The translations under genes and the position numbers were made by a program. The notes beneath the pieces are model-generated. The model did no database searches. It saw nothing but the letters and a program-made list of their open reading frames with translations, and was not told the origin of the DNA. 64,000 nt of DNA from contig NW_026614707.1 of NCBI RefSeq assembly GCF_030052815.1, positions 206,098-270,097 of the forward strand, written 5' to 3'. Shown here piece by piece: positions 45,946 through 59,207 of this stretch. Every line of letters starts with the position of its first letter. Within the stretch, counting starts at the first letter, position 1. The stretch is from Hevea brasiliensis. Its lineage: Eukaryota > Streptophyta > Magnoliopsida > Malpighiales > Euphorbiaceae.

Positions 45946-47929
45946 TTTTCAGATCTGCAAGAAAATGGTTAGTGTAAAGAAAACACCTCACTCAACAGGG
46001 GACACTCCACTCGTGTTTAACTCAACAATGATTTTAAAATCTTATGAACTCACCACTCTGTGCCTTTTACCTCTCTTGGCTATGTCCACAAGTTCTTATC
46101 AAACTCAAGTAACTCAAACCGGGACTGTACTCACAAAAATTTAACATACAATAAAATTCTTGAACGAGATGGATCAAAACGAGTAATCAAGAAAGCAATA
46201 ATGTGACACAAGAAGTCAAGAAAAGAAAAGCTCAAGCATGGAAATGTAATGCAATAAGCAATCAAGAAAGAAGACACCAAAATAAAAGAGTAATAAGCTG
46301 GAAAAGTGACAACCTAAAGAAGTGATATCAAGCTTAAATATCCAAGTTTGCCACCAACTTATCGCAATTACCAGCAGTTCACACAATACACCAAGAATTG
46401 CACAAATTTAGGATCGCCAAGCAAACGAGTGCATTTTGATCTGAAATTGAGTAGGCAAATGCAACCCAATACTGACTAATTGCAGCTAGAATTTTAGGCT
46501 TTTCCTGACAGACTTACTATGTAAATCAAATGTAATCGTGTCTGCCGCAAAATTTTGGTTCCCCACACAAACGATTAAATTTTGAGCTGAAATTTAATTT
46601 GAGAATAGCTCAAATGTGGCACAAACAACCTGTAAATTTTCAGGATTTTCTGGGCTGATTTACTATGTGAACTTAATTTGATCGTGTCCATGAAAAATTT
46701 TGGTTCCCCACACAAACGGATGAATTTTAAACTGAAATTTAATTTGGAAACTACTGATATGGGGTATAAACACCCGGTAAATTTTCAGAAATTTCTGGGT
46801 ATATTTGCTATGTGAACTTATTTTGATCGATTCTGCCACAAAAATTTTGGTTCCCCGCACAAACGGTTGAATTTTAAGCTGAAATTTAATTTGGGAACTA
46901 CCGAAGTGGGGTATAAACACCCTGTAAATTTTCAGGCATTTATGGGTCTATTTGCTATGTGAACTTAATTTGATCGGATCTGCCGCAAAATTTTGGTTCA
47001 GTGGGCAAACAGTATCGAACAACCCCCAAAATTTATACCCAACGTCTTAAACACACCCAAATAATGCTGGTAAAGTTTCAGGCCTAATAGGTAAGTCGAA
47101 CTCAATGACCCAAATAATCTCTCATGCTTGATATCAAAATGAAGGAAGCAAGATGGATAGCTAGAATAATGGCTTTGGCTTGATTAACCTAAAACCTTAA
47201 GACAAACTCAACAAAACAAATTTTTAAACAAACAAGTCATACTAAACCCCAAGAGCCAATTTCGGTCAAGCATACAATGAACAAAAATGTGAATAACAGA
47301 AACACAATAAGAAGCAAAATAAGGTTTAGCAAGAAAGAACCAGATGCAAGATGAAGAAGAAGAAACAAATATGGAACTAAAGCCAAATAGCAAATATGAA
47401 AAAGGTAACAAAAAAAAAAAAAAGAATAAGAAGCAAATAGAGAATCTACCTTGTTTGGACGTCCCTTTGCTCTGATACCAAAAACTGATGTGAACCTTCA
47501 AGTAATTGGTAACTTGAAAACCCACATTCAAGAATTAAATGAACAATATGGAAAGCACCAAATCAAGATGTATGAATTTGAATCTTTGAACCAGCACAAT
47601 CAGATTGTTGTGTAATTCAAAGAAAATATCAGAAATGGGATTCTTGACCTAATTCATATGGAGAATGAATAAACCAAGAATATTATGCACATTAAACCTT
47701 GCAAGATAGAATCTCAGCAAGTTAATGAGCTTCACAAGAACAAAGGCAACAGCCAATTTACTCACTAAAGGAGCAGAAACAATCTCTCATTAATATTCAA
47801 AGTGTGTCCTCCACTCTCTCATCACACTTGTATTTATTATAGCCTCTTGGCTTCAAAGCTAAAGACAAAAATATCCCTACTTTAGTAACAGCTGGTTATA
47901 ACAGCAAAAAGTAAATTTAATACAGCAGC
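44623..47929 (-). repeat. Array unit D
   Basis: Primer site 47469-47480, LTR 47486-47929. The leader is further shortened (CTCACTCAACAGG) as in E and F. A private patch AATGATTTTAAAAT near 46026 replaces the usual AAGGCTTTTCCCCT. Confidence 0.92.
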
Positions 47930-49253
47930 ATCAATGATGACGCTACAAGCTTTGTCTTGGATAAGACACCTTGTATGGAAAATTGTTTCTCTGTGCAATT
48001 CATCACCAACGTCCTCCTTTAATTGAGTATTTAATGCTCTCATAATCACTAGAGCACTTCCTTCAGCAGCATATTCCACCTCTGCGTCCTCCTCCCCTGA
48101 AGATGTGGAATCACTAACAATTTCCTCCCCCGTTTCTATCTCACCATTTTCTCTCATGACCATGACTCTCTTGTTAGGGCATTGAGAAGCTAGCTATGTG
48201 TCCACTGCCCAAACACCTAAAACACTTCACATCTCTATTTCGGGTAGTAGTTGCAACCTCCTTTCCTTTACTTCCTACAAATTTCTTCTCCACCTTTTAT
48301 TCCTTTTCCTCATTTCTCTTATATTTGCTAACAGCATTTTCCCTATCCTCCTTCTTCCAATTAGACTTCCAAGATTAAGAAGTACCTGCATTTCCTCCAA
48401 ATTTTGACTTGCTTTTAAGTTGCCTTTCTACCTTCATAGCCATGTGGACCATATCCTCCAACTCAACATAGTGATGTAACTCAACAATATGAGCAATCTC
48501 CTTGTTTAGCCCATTCAAGAATCTAGCCATGGTGGCTTCTCTATCCTCCTCCACATTTGCTCTAATCATAGCAATTTCCATTTCTTTATGATAATCTTCA
48601 ACACTTTTAGAACCTTGAGTCAATCTTTGTAACCTCTGATGTAGCTCTCTATAGTAATGGCTAGGAACAAATCTCCTTCTCATCATAGACTTCATCTCAC
48701 CCCAGGTTGCAATTGATTGCTCATAATTTCTCCTTCTACTAATCAACACTTGATCCCACCATACCAAAGCATAATCAGTAAATTCTACTACTGCTAACTT
48801 TACTTTCTTCTCCTCTGAATAGTGATGACAATCAAACACAGCTTCTACCTTCCTTTCCCATTCTAGATACACATCCGGATCATTTTTCCCTTGGAAAGAA
48901 GGGATGCTCATTTTAATACTCTTGACATTGTCATCTACCCTATTCCTCTCTCTTTCCTCTCTTCTCATCCTCCTATCCCTATTCCTCCTATCTTCAGCTC
49001 TTCTCTCATACCTACCCCTCCTAGGTCTTTCAACCTCAAAATCATAGTTATCAACCTCATCTTCATCAGATTCAACTACGGGAGGTACAAGATCCCTCCT
49101 ATTTGGCCTTCTCTCATTTTGCCTATCTCTTTGCTCCAATCTTTCCAACCTATCTATGATTCCATTGCACACAACATTCATTCTTGCACACAACCTATCT
49201 CTTTACTTGATTTTCACTTTCCCCCTCACTACCATCACCCCTTCTAGACATGT
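47930..49253 (-). pseudogene. gag: Gag of unit E
   Basis: Altered N-terminus (open from 49193), shared stop at 48375, AGCT insertion by the knuckle near 48190, and a protease stub open from 48163 to the joint. Confidence 0.88.
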
Positions 49254-51239
49254 TTTTCAGATCTGCAAGAAAATGGTTAGTGTAAAGAAAACACCTCACT
49301 CAACAGGGGACACTCCACTCGTGTTTAACTCAACAAGGCTTTTCCCCTCTTATGAACTCACCACTCTGTGCCTTTTACCTCTCTTGGCTATGTCCACAAG
49401 TTCTTATCAAACTCAAGTAACTCAAACCGGGACTGTACTCACAAAAATTTAACATACAATAAAATTCTTGAACGAGATGGATCAAAACGAGTAATCAAGA
49501 AAGCAATAATGTGACACAAGAAGTCAAGAAAAGAAAAGCTCAAGCATGGAAATGTAATGCAATAAGCAATCAAGAAAGAAGACACCAAAATAAAAGAGTA
49601 ATAAGCTGGAAAAGTGACAACCTAAAGAAGTGATATCAAGCTTAAATATCCAAGTTTGCCACCAACTTATCGCAATTACCAGCAGTTCACACAATACACC
49701 AAGAATTGCACAAATTTAGGATCGCCAAGCAAACGAGTGCATTTTGATCTGAAATTGAGTAGGCAAATGCAACCCAATACTGACTAATTGCAGCTAGAAT
49801 TTTAGGCTTTTCCTGACAGACTTACTATGTAAATCAAATGTAATCGTGTCTGCCGCAAAATTTTGGTTCCCCACACAAACGATTAAATTTTGAGCTGAAA
49901 TTTAATTTGAGAATAGCTCAAATGTGGCACAAACAACCTGTAAATTTTCAGGATTTTCTGGGCTGATTTACTATGTGAACTTAATTTGATCGTGTCCGCC
50001 GAAAAATTTTGGTTCCCCACACAAACGGATGAATTTTAAACTGAAATTTAATTTGGAAACTACTGATATGGGGTATAAACACCCGGTAAATTTTCAGAAA
50101 TTTCTGGGTATATTTGCTATGTGAACTTATTTTGATCGATTCTGCCACAAAAATTTTGGTTCCCCGCACAAACGGTTGAATTTTAAGCTGAAATTTAATT
50201 TGGGAACTACCGAAGTGGGGTATAAACACCCTGTAAATTTTCAGGCATTTATGGGTCTATTTGCTATGTGAACTTAATTTGATCGGATCTGCCGCAAAAT
50301 TTTCGTTCAGTGGGCAAACAGTATCGAACAACCCCCAAAATTTATACCCAACGTCTTAAACACACCCAAATAATGCTGGTAAAGTTTCAGGCCTAATAGG
50401 TAAGTCGAACTCAATGACCAAAATAATCTCTCATGCTTGATATCAAAATGAAGGAAGCAAGATGGATAGCTAGAATAATGGCTTTGGCTTGATTAACCTA
50501 AAACCTTAAGACAAACTCAACAAAACAAATTTTTAAACAAACAAGTCATACTAAACCCCAAGAGCCAATTTCGGTCAAGCATACAATGAACAAAAATGTG
50601 AATAACAGAAACACAATAAGAAGCAAAATAAGGTTTAGCAAGAAAGAACCAGATGCAAGATGAAGAAGAAGAAACAAATATGGAACTAAAGCCAAATAGC
50701 AAATATGAAAAAGGTAACAAAAAAAAAAAAAAAAGAATAAGAAGCAAATAGAGAATCTACCTTGTTTGGACGTCCCTTTGCTCTGATACCAAAAACTGAT
50801 GTGAACCTTCAAGTAATTGGTAACTTGAAAACCCACATTCAAGAATTAAATGAACAATATGGAAAGCACCAAATCAAGATGTATGAATTTGAATCTTTGA
50901 ACCAGCACAATCAGATTGTTGTGTAATTCAAAGAAAATATCAGAAATGGGATTCTTGACCTAATTCATATGGAGAATGAATAAACCAAGAATATTATGCA
51001 CATTAAACCTTGCAAGATAGAATCTCAGCAAGTTAATGAGCTTCACAAGAACAAAGGCAACAGCCAATTTACTCACTAAAGGAGCAGAAACAATCTCTCA
51101 TTAATATTCAAAGTGTGTCCTCCACTCTCTCATCACACTTGTATTTATTATAGCCTCTTGGCTTCAAAGCTAAAGACAAAAATATCCCTACTTTAGTAAC
51201 AGCTGGTTATAACAGCAAAAAGTAAATTTAATACAGCAG
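47930..51239 (-). repeat. Array unit E
   Basis: Primer site 50780-50791, LTR 50797-51239. It is nearly identical to D and F, without D's private patch. Confidence 0.92.
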
Positions 51240-52572
51240 CATCAATGATGACGCTACAAGCTTTGTCTTGGATAAGACACCTTGTATGGAAAATTGTTTC
51301 TCTGTGCAATTCATCACCAACGTCCTCCTTTAATTGAGTATTTAATGCTCTCATAATCACTAGAGCACTTCCTTCAGCAGCATATTCCACCTCTGCGTCC
51401 TCCTCCCCTGAAGATGTGGAATCACTAACAATTTCCTCCCCCGTTTCTATCTCACCATTTTCTCTCATGACCATGACTCTCTTGTTAGGGCATTGAGAAG
51501 CTAGCTATGTGTCCACTGCCCAAACACCTAAAACACTTCACATCTCTATTTCGGGTAGTAGTTGCAACCTCCTTTCCTTTACTTCCTACAAATTTCTTCT
51601 CCACCTTTTATTCCTTTTCCTCATTTCTCTTATATTTGCTAACAGCATTTTCCCTATCCTCCTTCTTCCAATTAGACTTCCAAGATTAAGAAGTACCTGC
51701 ATTTCCTCCAAATTTTGACTTGCTTTTAAGTTGCCTTTCTACCTTCATAGCCATGTGGACCATATCCTCCAACTCAACATAGTGATGTAACTCAACAATA
51801 TGAGCAATCTCCTTGTTTAGCCCATTCAAGAATCTAGCCATGGTGGCTTCTCTATCCTCCTCCACATTTGCTCTAATCATAGCAATTTCCATTTCTTTAT
51901 GATAATCTTCAACACTTTTAGAACCTTGAGTCAATCTTTGTAACCTCTGATGTAGCTCTCTATAGTAATGGCTAGGAACAAATCTCCTTCTCATCATAGA
52001 CTTCATCTCACCCCAGGTTGCAATTGATTGCTCATAATTTCTCCTTCTACTAATCAACACTTGATCCCACCATACCAAAGCATAATCAGTAAATTCTACT
52101 ACTGCTAACTTTACTTTCTTCTCCTCTGAATAGTGATGACAATCAAACACAGCTTCTACCTTCCTTTCCCATTCTAGATACACATCCGGATCATTTTTCC
52201 CTTGGAAAGAAGGGATGCTCATTTTAATACTCTTGACATTGTCATCTACCCTATTCCTCTCTCTTTCCTCTCTTCTCATCCTCCTATCCCTATTCCTCCT
52301 ATCTTCAGCTCTTCTCTCATACCTACCCCTCCTAGGTCTTTCAACCTCAAAATCATAGTTATCAACCTCATCTTCATCAGATTCAACTACGGGAGGTACA
52401 AGATCCCTCCTATTTGGCCTTCTCTCATTTTGCCTATCTCTTTGCTCCAATCTTTCCAACCTATCTATGATTCCATTGCACACAACATTCATTCTTTCAA
52501 ATTGTTGCACACAACCTATCTCTTTACTTGATTTTCACTTTCCCCCTCACTACCATCACCCCTTCTAGACAT
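51240..52572 (-). pseudogene. gag: Gag of unit F, intermediate N-terminus
   Basis: It retains CTTTCAAATTGTTG of the original N-terminus before the same CACACAACC patch as C-E, so it marks an intermediate or recombinant. The frame is open 51686-52510 and the shared stop follows. Confidence 0.87.
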
Positions 52573-54549
52573 GTTTTTCAGATCTGCAAGAAAATGGTTA
52601 GTGTAAAGAAAACACCTCACTCAACAGGGGACACTCCACTCGTGTTTAACTCAACAAGGCTTTTCCCCTCTTATGAACTCACCACTCTGTGCCTTTTACC
52701 TCTCTTGGCTATGTCCACAAGTTCTTATCAAACTCAAGTAACTCAAACCGGGACTGTACTCACAAAAATTTAACATACAATAAAATTCTTGAACGAGATG
52801 GATCAAAACGAGTAATCAAGAAAGCAATAATGTGACACAAGAAGTCAAGAAAAGAAAAGCTCAAGCATGGAAATGTAATGCAATAAGCAATCAAGAAAGA
52901 AGACACCAAAATAAAAGAGTAATAAGCTGGAAAAGTGACAACCTAAAGAAGTGATATCAAGCTTAAATATCCAAGTTTGCCACCAACTTATCGCAATTAC
53001 CAGCAGTTCACACAATACACCAAGAATTGCACAAATTTAGGATCGCCAAGCAAACGAGTGCATTTTGATCTGAAATTGAGTAGGCAAATGCAACCCAATA
53101 CTGACTAATTGCAGCTAGAATTTTAGGCTTTTCCTGACAGACTTACTATGTAAATCAAATGTAATCGTGTCTGCCGCGAAATTTTGGTTCCCACACAAAC
53201 GATTAAATTTTGAGCTGAAATTTAATTTGAGAAGAGCTCAAATGTGGCACAAACAACCTGTAAAATTTCAGGAGTGTCTGGGCTGATTTACGATGTGAAC
53301 TTAATTTGATCGTGTCCGCCGAAAATTTTGGTTCCCAAAAAATACGGATGAATTTTAAACTGAAATTTAATTTGGAAACTACTGATATGGGGTATAAACA
53401 CCCGGTAAATTTTCAGAAATTTCTGGGTATATTTGCTATGTGAACTTATTTTGATCGATTCTGCCACAAAAATTTTGGTTCCCCGCACAAACGGTTGAAT
53501 TTTAAGCTGAAATTTAATTTGGGAACTACCGAAGTGGGGTATAAACACCCTGTAAATTTTCAGGCATTTATGGGTCTATTTGCTATGTGAACTTAATTTG
53601 ATCGGATCTGCCGCAAAATTTTCGTTCAGTGGGCAAACAGTATCGAACAACCCCCAAAATTTATACCCAACGTCTTAAACACACCCAAATAATGCTGGTA
53701 AAGTTTCAGGCCTAATAGGTAAGTCGAACTCAATGACCCAAATAATCTCTCATGCTTGATATCAAAATGAAGGAAGCAAGATGGATAGCTAGAATAATGG
53801 CTTTGGCTTGATTAACCTAAAACCTTAAGACAAACTCAACAAAACAAATTTTTAAACAAACAAGTCATACTAAACCCCAAGAGCCAATTTCGGTCAAGCA
53901 TACAATGAACAAAAATGTGAATAACAGAAACACAATAAGAAGCAAAATAAGGTTTAGCAAGAAAGAACCAGATGCAAGATGAAGAAGAAGAAACAAATAT
54001 GGAACTAAAGCCAAATAGCAAATATGAAAAAGGTAACAAAAAAAAAAAAAGAATAAGAAGCAAATAGAGAATCTACCTTGTTTGGACGTCCCTTTGCTCT
54101 GATACCAAAAACTGATGTGAACCTTCAAGTAATTGGTAACTTGAAAACCCACATTCAAGAATTAAATGAACAATATGGAAAGCACCAAATCAAGATGTAT
54201 GAATTTGAATCTTTGAACCAGCACAATCAGATTGTTGTGTAATTCAAAGAAAATATCAGAAATGGGATTCTTGACCTAATTCATATGGAGAATGAATAAA
54301 CCAAGAATATTATGCACATTAAACCTTGCAAGATAGAATCTCAGCAAGTTAATGAGCTTCACAAGAACAAAGGCAACAGCCAATTTACTCACTTTAGAAA
54401 CAATCTCTCATTAATATTCAAAGTGTGTCCTCCACTCTCTCATCACACTTGTATTTATTATAGCCTCTTGGCTTCAAAGCTAAAGACAAAAATATCCCTA
54501 CTTTAGTAACAGCTGGTTATAACAGCAAAAAGTAAATTTAATACAGCAG
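51240..54549 (-). repeat. Array unit F
   Basis: Primer site 54096-54107, LTR 54113-54549. The leader is of D/E type with private changes near 53270-53345. The LTR lacks AGGAGCAG (ACTTTAGAAAC), like A, G and H, but keeps the three-base TATA insertion. Confidence 0.92.
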
Positions 54550-55883
54550 CATCAATGATGACGCTACAAGCTTTGTCTTGGATAAGACACCTTGTATGGA
54601 AAATTGTTTCTCTGTGCAATTCATCACCAACGTCCTCCTTTAATTGAGTATTTAATGCTCTCATAATCACTAGAGCACTTCCTTCAGCAGCATATTCCAC
54701 CTCTGCGTCCTCCTCCCCTGAAGATGTGGAATCACTAACAATTTCCTCCCCCGTTTCTATCTCACCATTTTCTCTCATGACCATGACTCTCTTGTTAGGG
54801 CATTGAGAAGCTAGCTATGTGTCCACTGCCCAAACACCTAAAACACTTCACATCTCTATTTCGGGTAGTAGTTGCAACCTCCTTTCCTTTACTTCCTACA
54901 AATTTCTTCTCCACCTTTTATTCCTTTTCCTCATTTCTCTTATATTTGCTAACAGCATTTTCCCTATCCTCCTTCTTCCAATTAGACTTCCAAGATTAAG
55001 AAGTACCTGCATTTCCTCCAAATTTTGACTTGCTTTTAAGTTGCCTTTCTACCTTCATAGCCATGTGGACCATATCCTCCAACTCAACATAGTGATGTAA
55101 CTCAACAATATGAGCAATCTCCTTGTTTAGCCCATTCAAGAATCTAGCCATGGTGGCTTCTCTATCCTCCTCCACATTTGCTCTAATCATAGCAATTTCC
55201 ATTTCTTTATGATAATCTTCAACACATTTAGAACCTTGAGTCAATCTTTGTAACCTCTGATGTAGCTCTCTATAGTAATGGCTAGGAACAAATCTCCTTC
55301 TCATCATAGACTTCATCTCACCCCAGGTTGCAATTGATTGCTCATAATTTCTCCTTCTACTAATCAACACTTGATCCCACCATACCAAAGCATAATCAGT
55401 AAATTCTACTACTGCTAACTTTACTTTCTTCTCCTCTGAATAGTGATGACAATCAAACACAGCTTCTACCTTCCTTTCCCATTCTAGATACACATCCGGA
55501 TCATTTTTCCCTTGGAAAGAAGGGATGCTCATTTTAATACTTTTGACATTGTCATCTACCCTATTCCTCTCTCTTTCCTCTCTTCTTATCCTCCTATCCC
55601 TATTCCTCCTATCTTCAGCTCTTCTCTCATACCTACCCCTCCTAGGTCTTTCAACCTCAAAATCATAGTTATCAACCTCATCTTCATCAGATTCAACTAC
55701 GGGAGGTACAAGATCCCTCCTATTTGGCCTTCTCTCATTTTGCCTATCTCTTTGCTCCAATCTTTCCAACCTATCTATGATTCCATTGCACACAACATTC
55801 ATTCTTTCAAATTGTTGTCTGACAGCCTGCATGTAGAATGGATTTTCACTTTCCCCCTCACTACCATCACCCCTTCTAGACAT
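54550..55883 (-). pseudogene. gag: Gag of unit G
   Basis: The full MSRRG start is open to the shared TAA at 54996. The capsid carries GSKCVEDYH (Cys instead of Ser), a variant shared with A, H and I but not B-F. Confidence 0.89.
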
Positions 55884-57877
55884 GTTTTTCAGATCTGCAA
55901 GAAAATGGTTAGTGTAAAGAAAACACCTCACTCACTACCTTACGTGTTTACACTCAACAGGGACACTCCACTCGTGTTTAACTCAACAAGGCTTTTCCCC
56001 TCTTATGAACTCACCACTCTGTGCCTTTTACCTCTCTTGGCTATGTCCACAAGTTCTTATCAAACTCAAGTAACTCAAACCAGGACTGTACTCACAAAAA
56101 TTTAACATACAATAAAATTCTTGAACGAGATGGATCAAAACGAGTAATCAAGAAAGCAATAATGTGACACAAGAAGTCAAGAAAAGAAAAGCTCAAGCAT
56201 GGAAATGTAATGCAATAAGCAATCAAGAAAGAAGACACCAAAATAAAAGAGTAATAAGCTGGAAAAGTGACAACCTAAAGAAGTGATATCAAGCTTAAAT
56301 ATCCAAGTTTGCCACCAACTTATCGCAATTACCAGCAGTTCACACAATACACCAAGAATTGCATAAATTTAGGATCACCAAGCAAACGAGTGCATTTTGA
56401 TCTGAAATTGAGTAGGCAAATGCCAACCCAATACTGACTAATTGCAGCTAGAATTTTAGGCTTTTCTTGAAAGACTATACTATGTAAATCAAATGTAATC
56501 GTGTCTGCATGAAATTTTGGTTCCCGCACAAACGATTAAATTTTCAGCTGAAATTTAATTTGAGAATAGCTCAAATGTGGCACAAACAACCTGTAAATTT
56601 TCAGGATTTTCTGGGCTGATTTACTATGTGAACTTAATTTGATCGTGTCCGCCGAAAATTTTGGTTCCCCACAAACGGATGAATTTTAAGCTGAAATTTA
56701 ATTTGGGAACTACTGATATGGGGTATAAACACCCGGTAAATTTTCAGAAATTTCTGGGTATATTTGCTATGTGAACTTATTTTGATCGATTCTGCCGCAA
56801 AAATTTTGGTTCCCCGCACAAACGGTTGAATTTTAAGCTGAAATTTAATTTGGGAACTACCGAGGTGGGGTATAAACACCCTGTAAATTTTCAGGCATTT
56901 CTGGATCTATTTGCTATGTGAACTTAATTTGATCGGATCTGCCGCAAAATTTTGGTTCAGTGGGCAAACAGTATCGAACAACCCACAAAATTTATACCCA
57001 ACGTCTTAAACACACCCAAATAATGCTGGTAAATTTTCAGGCCTAATAGGTAAGTCGAACTCAATGACCCAAATAATCTCTCATGCTTGATATCAAAATG
57101 AAGGAAGCAAGATGGATAGCTAGAATAATGGCTTTGGCTTGATTAACCTAAAACCTTAAGACAAACTCAACAAAACAAATTTTTAAACAAACAAGTCATA
57201 CTAAACCCCAAGAGCCAATTTCGGTCAAGCATACAATGAACAAAAATGTGAATAACAGAAACACAATAAGAAGCAAAATAAGGTTTAGCAAGAAAGAACC
57301 AGATGCAAGATGAAGAAGAAGAAACAAATATGGAACTAAAGCCAAATAGCAAATATGAAAAAGGTAACAAAAAAAAAAAAAGAATAAGAAGCAAATAGAG
57401 AATCTACCTTGTTTGGACGTCCCTTTGCTCTGATACCAAAAACTGATGTGAACCTTCAAGTAATTGGTAACTTGAAAACCCACATTCAAGAATTAAATGA
57501 ACAATATGGAAAGCACCAAATCAAGATGTATGAATTTGAATCTTTGAACCAGCACAATCAGATTGTTGTGTAATTCAAAGAAAATATCAGAAATGGGATT
57601 CTTGACCTAATTCATATGGAGAATGAATAAACCAAGAATATTATGCACATTAAACCTTGCAAGATAGAATCTCAGCAAGTTAATGAGCTTCACAAGAACA
57701 AAGGCAACAGCCAATTTACTCACTTTAGAAACAATCTCTCATTAATATTCAAAGTGTGTCCTCCACTCTCTCATCACACTTGTATTTATAGCCTCTTGGC
57801 TTCAAAGCTAAAGACAAAAATATCCCTACTTTAGTAACAGCTGGTTATAACAGCAAAAAGTAAATTTAATACAGCAG
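54550..57877 (-). repeat. Array unit G (hybrid)
   Basis: The gag/protease end is of B-F type (AGCT insertion near 54812). The gag start and leader are of A/H/I type (full tract, AATGCCAACCC). Primer site 57427-57438, LTR 57444-57877 with the unaltered TATA spacing. It fits a crossover within gag. Confidence 0.92.
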
Positions 57878-59207
57878 CATCAATGATGACGCTACAAGCT
57901 TTGTCTTGGATAAGACACCTTGTATGGAAAATTGTTTCTCTGTGCAATTCATCACCAACGTCCTCCTTTAATTGAGTATTTAATGCTCTCATAATCACTA
58001 GAGCACTTCCTTCAGCAGCATATTCCACCTCTGCGTCCTCCTCCCCTGAAGATGTGGAATCACTAACAATTTCCTCCCCCGTTTCTATCTCACCATTTTC
58101 TCTCATGACCATGACTCTCTTGTTAGGGCATTGAGAAGCTATGTGTCCACTGCCCAAACACCTAAAACACTTCACATCTCTATTTCGGGTAGTAGTTGCA
58201 ACCTCCTTTCCTTTACTTCCTACAAATTTCTTCTCCACCTTTTATTCCTTTTCCTCATTTCTCTTATATTTGCTAACAGCATTTTCCCTATCCTCCTTCT
58301 TCCAATTAGACTTCCAAGATTAAGAAGTACCTGCATTTCCTCCAAATTTTGACTTGCTTTTAAGTTGCCTTTCTACCTTCATAGCCATGTGGACCATGTC
58401 CTCCAACTCAACATAGTGATGTAACTCAACAATATGAGCAATCTCCTTGTTTAGCCCATTCAAGAATCTAGCCATGGTGGCTTCTCTATCCTCCTCCACA
58501 TTTGCTCTAATCATAGCAATTTCCATTTCTTTATGATAATCTTCAACACATTTAGAACCTTGAGTCAATCTTTGTAACCTCTGATGTAGCTCTCTATAGT
58601 AATGGCTAGGAACAAATCTCCTTCTCATCATAGACTTCATCTCACCCCAGGTTGCAATTGATTGCTCATAATTTCTCCTTCTACTAATCAACACTTGATC
58701 CCACCATACCAAAGCATAATCAGTAAATTCTACTACTGCTAACTTTACTTTCTTCTCCTCTGAATAGTGATGACAATCAAACACAGCTTCTACCTTCCTT
58801 TCCCATTCTAGATACACATCCGGATCATTTTTCCCTTGGAAAGAAGGGATGCTCATTTTAATACTTTTGACATTGTCATCTACCCTATTCCTCTCTCTTT
58901 CCTCTCTTCTTATCCTCCTATCCCTATTCCTCCTATCTTCAGCTCTTCTCTCATACCTACCCCTCCTAGGTCTTTCAACCTCAAAATCATAGTTATCAAC
59001 CTCATCTTCATCAGATTCAACTACGGGAGGTACAAGATCCCTCCTATTTGGCCTTCTCTCATTTTGCCTATCTCTTTGCTCCAATCTTTCCAACCTATCT
59101 ATGATTCCATTGCACACAACATTCATTCTTTCAAATTGTTGTCTGACAGCCTGCATGTAGAATGGATTTTCACTTTCCCCCTCACTACCATCACCCCTTC
59201 TAGACAT
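57878..59207 (-). pseudogene. gag: Gag of unit H
   Basis: Full MSRRG start, shared stops at 58320 and about 58240. Knuckle and protease stub are open 57831-58238 with no AGCT insertion, as in A and I. Confidence 0.89.
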
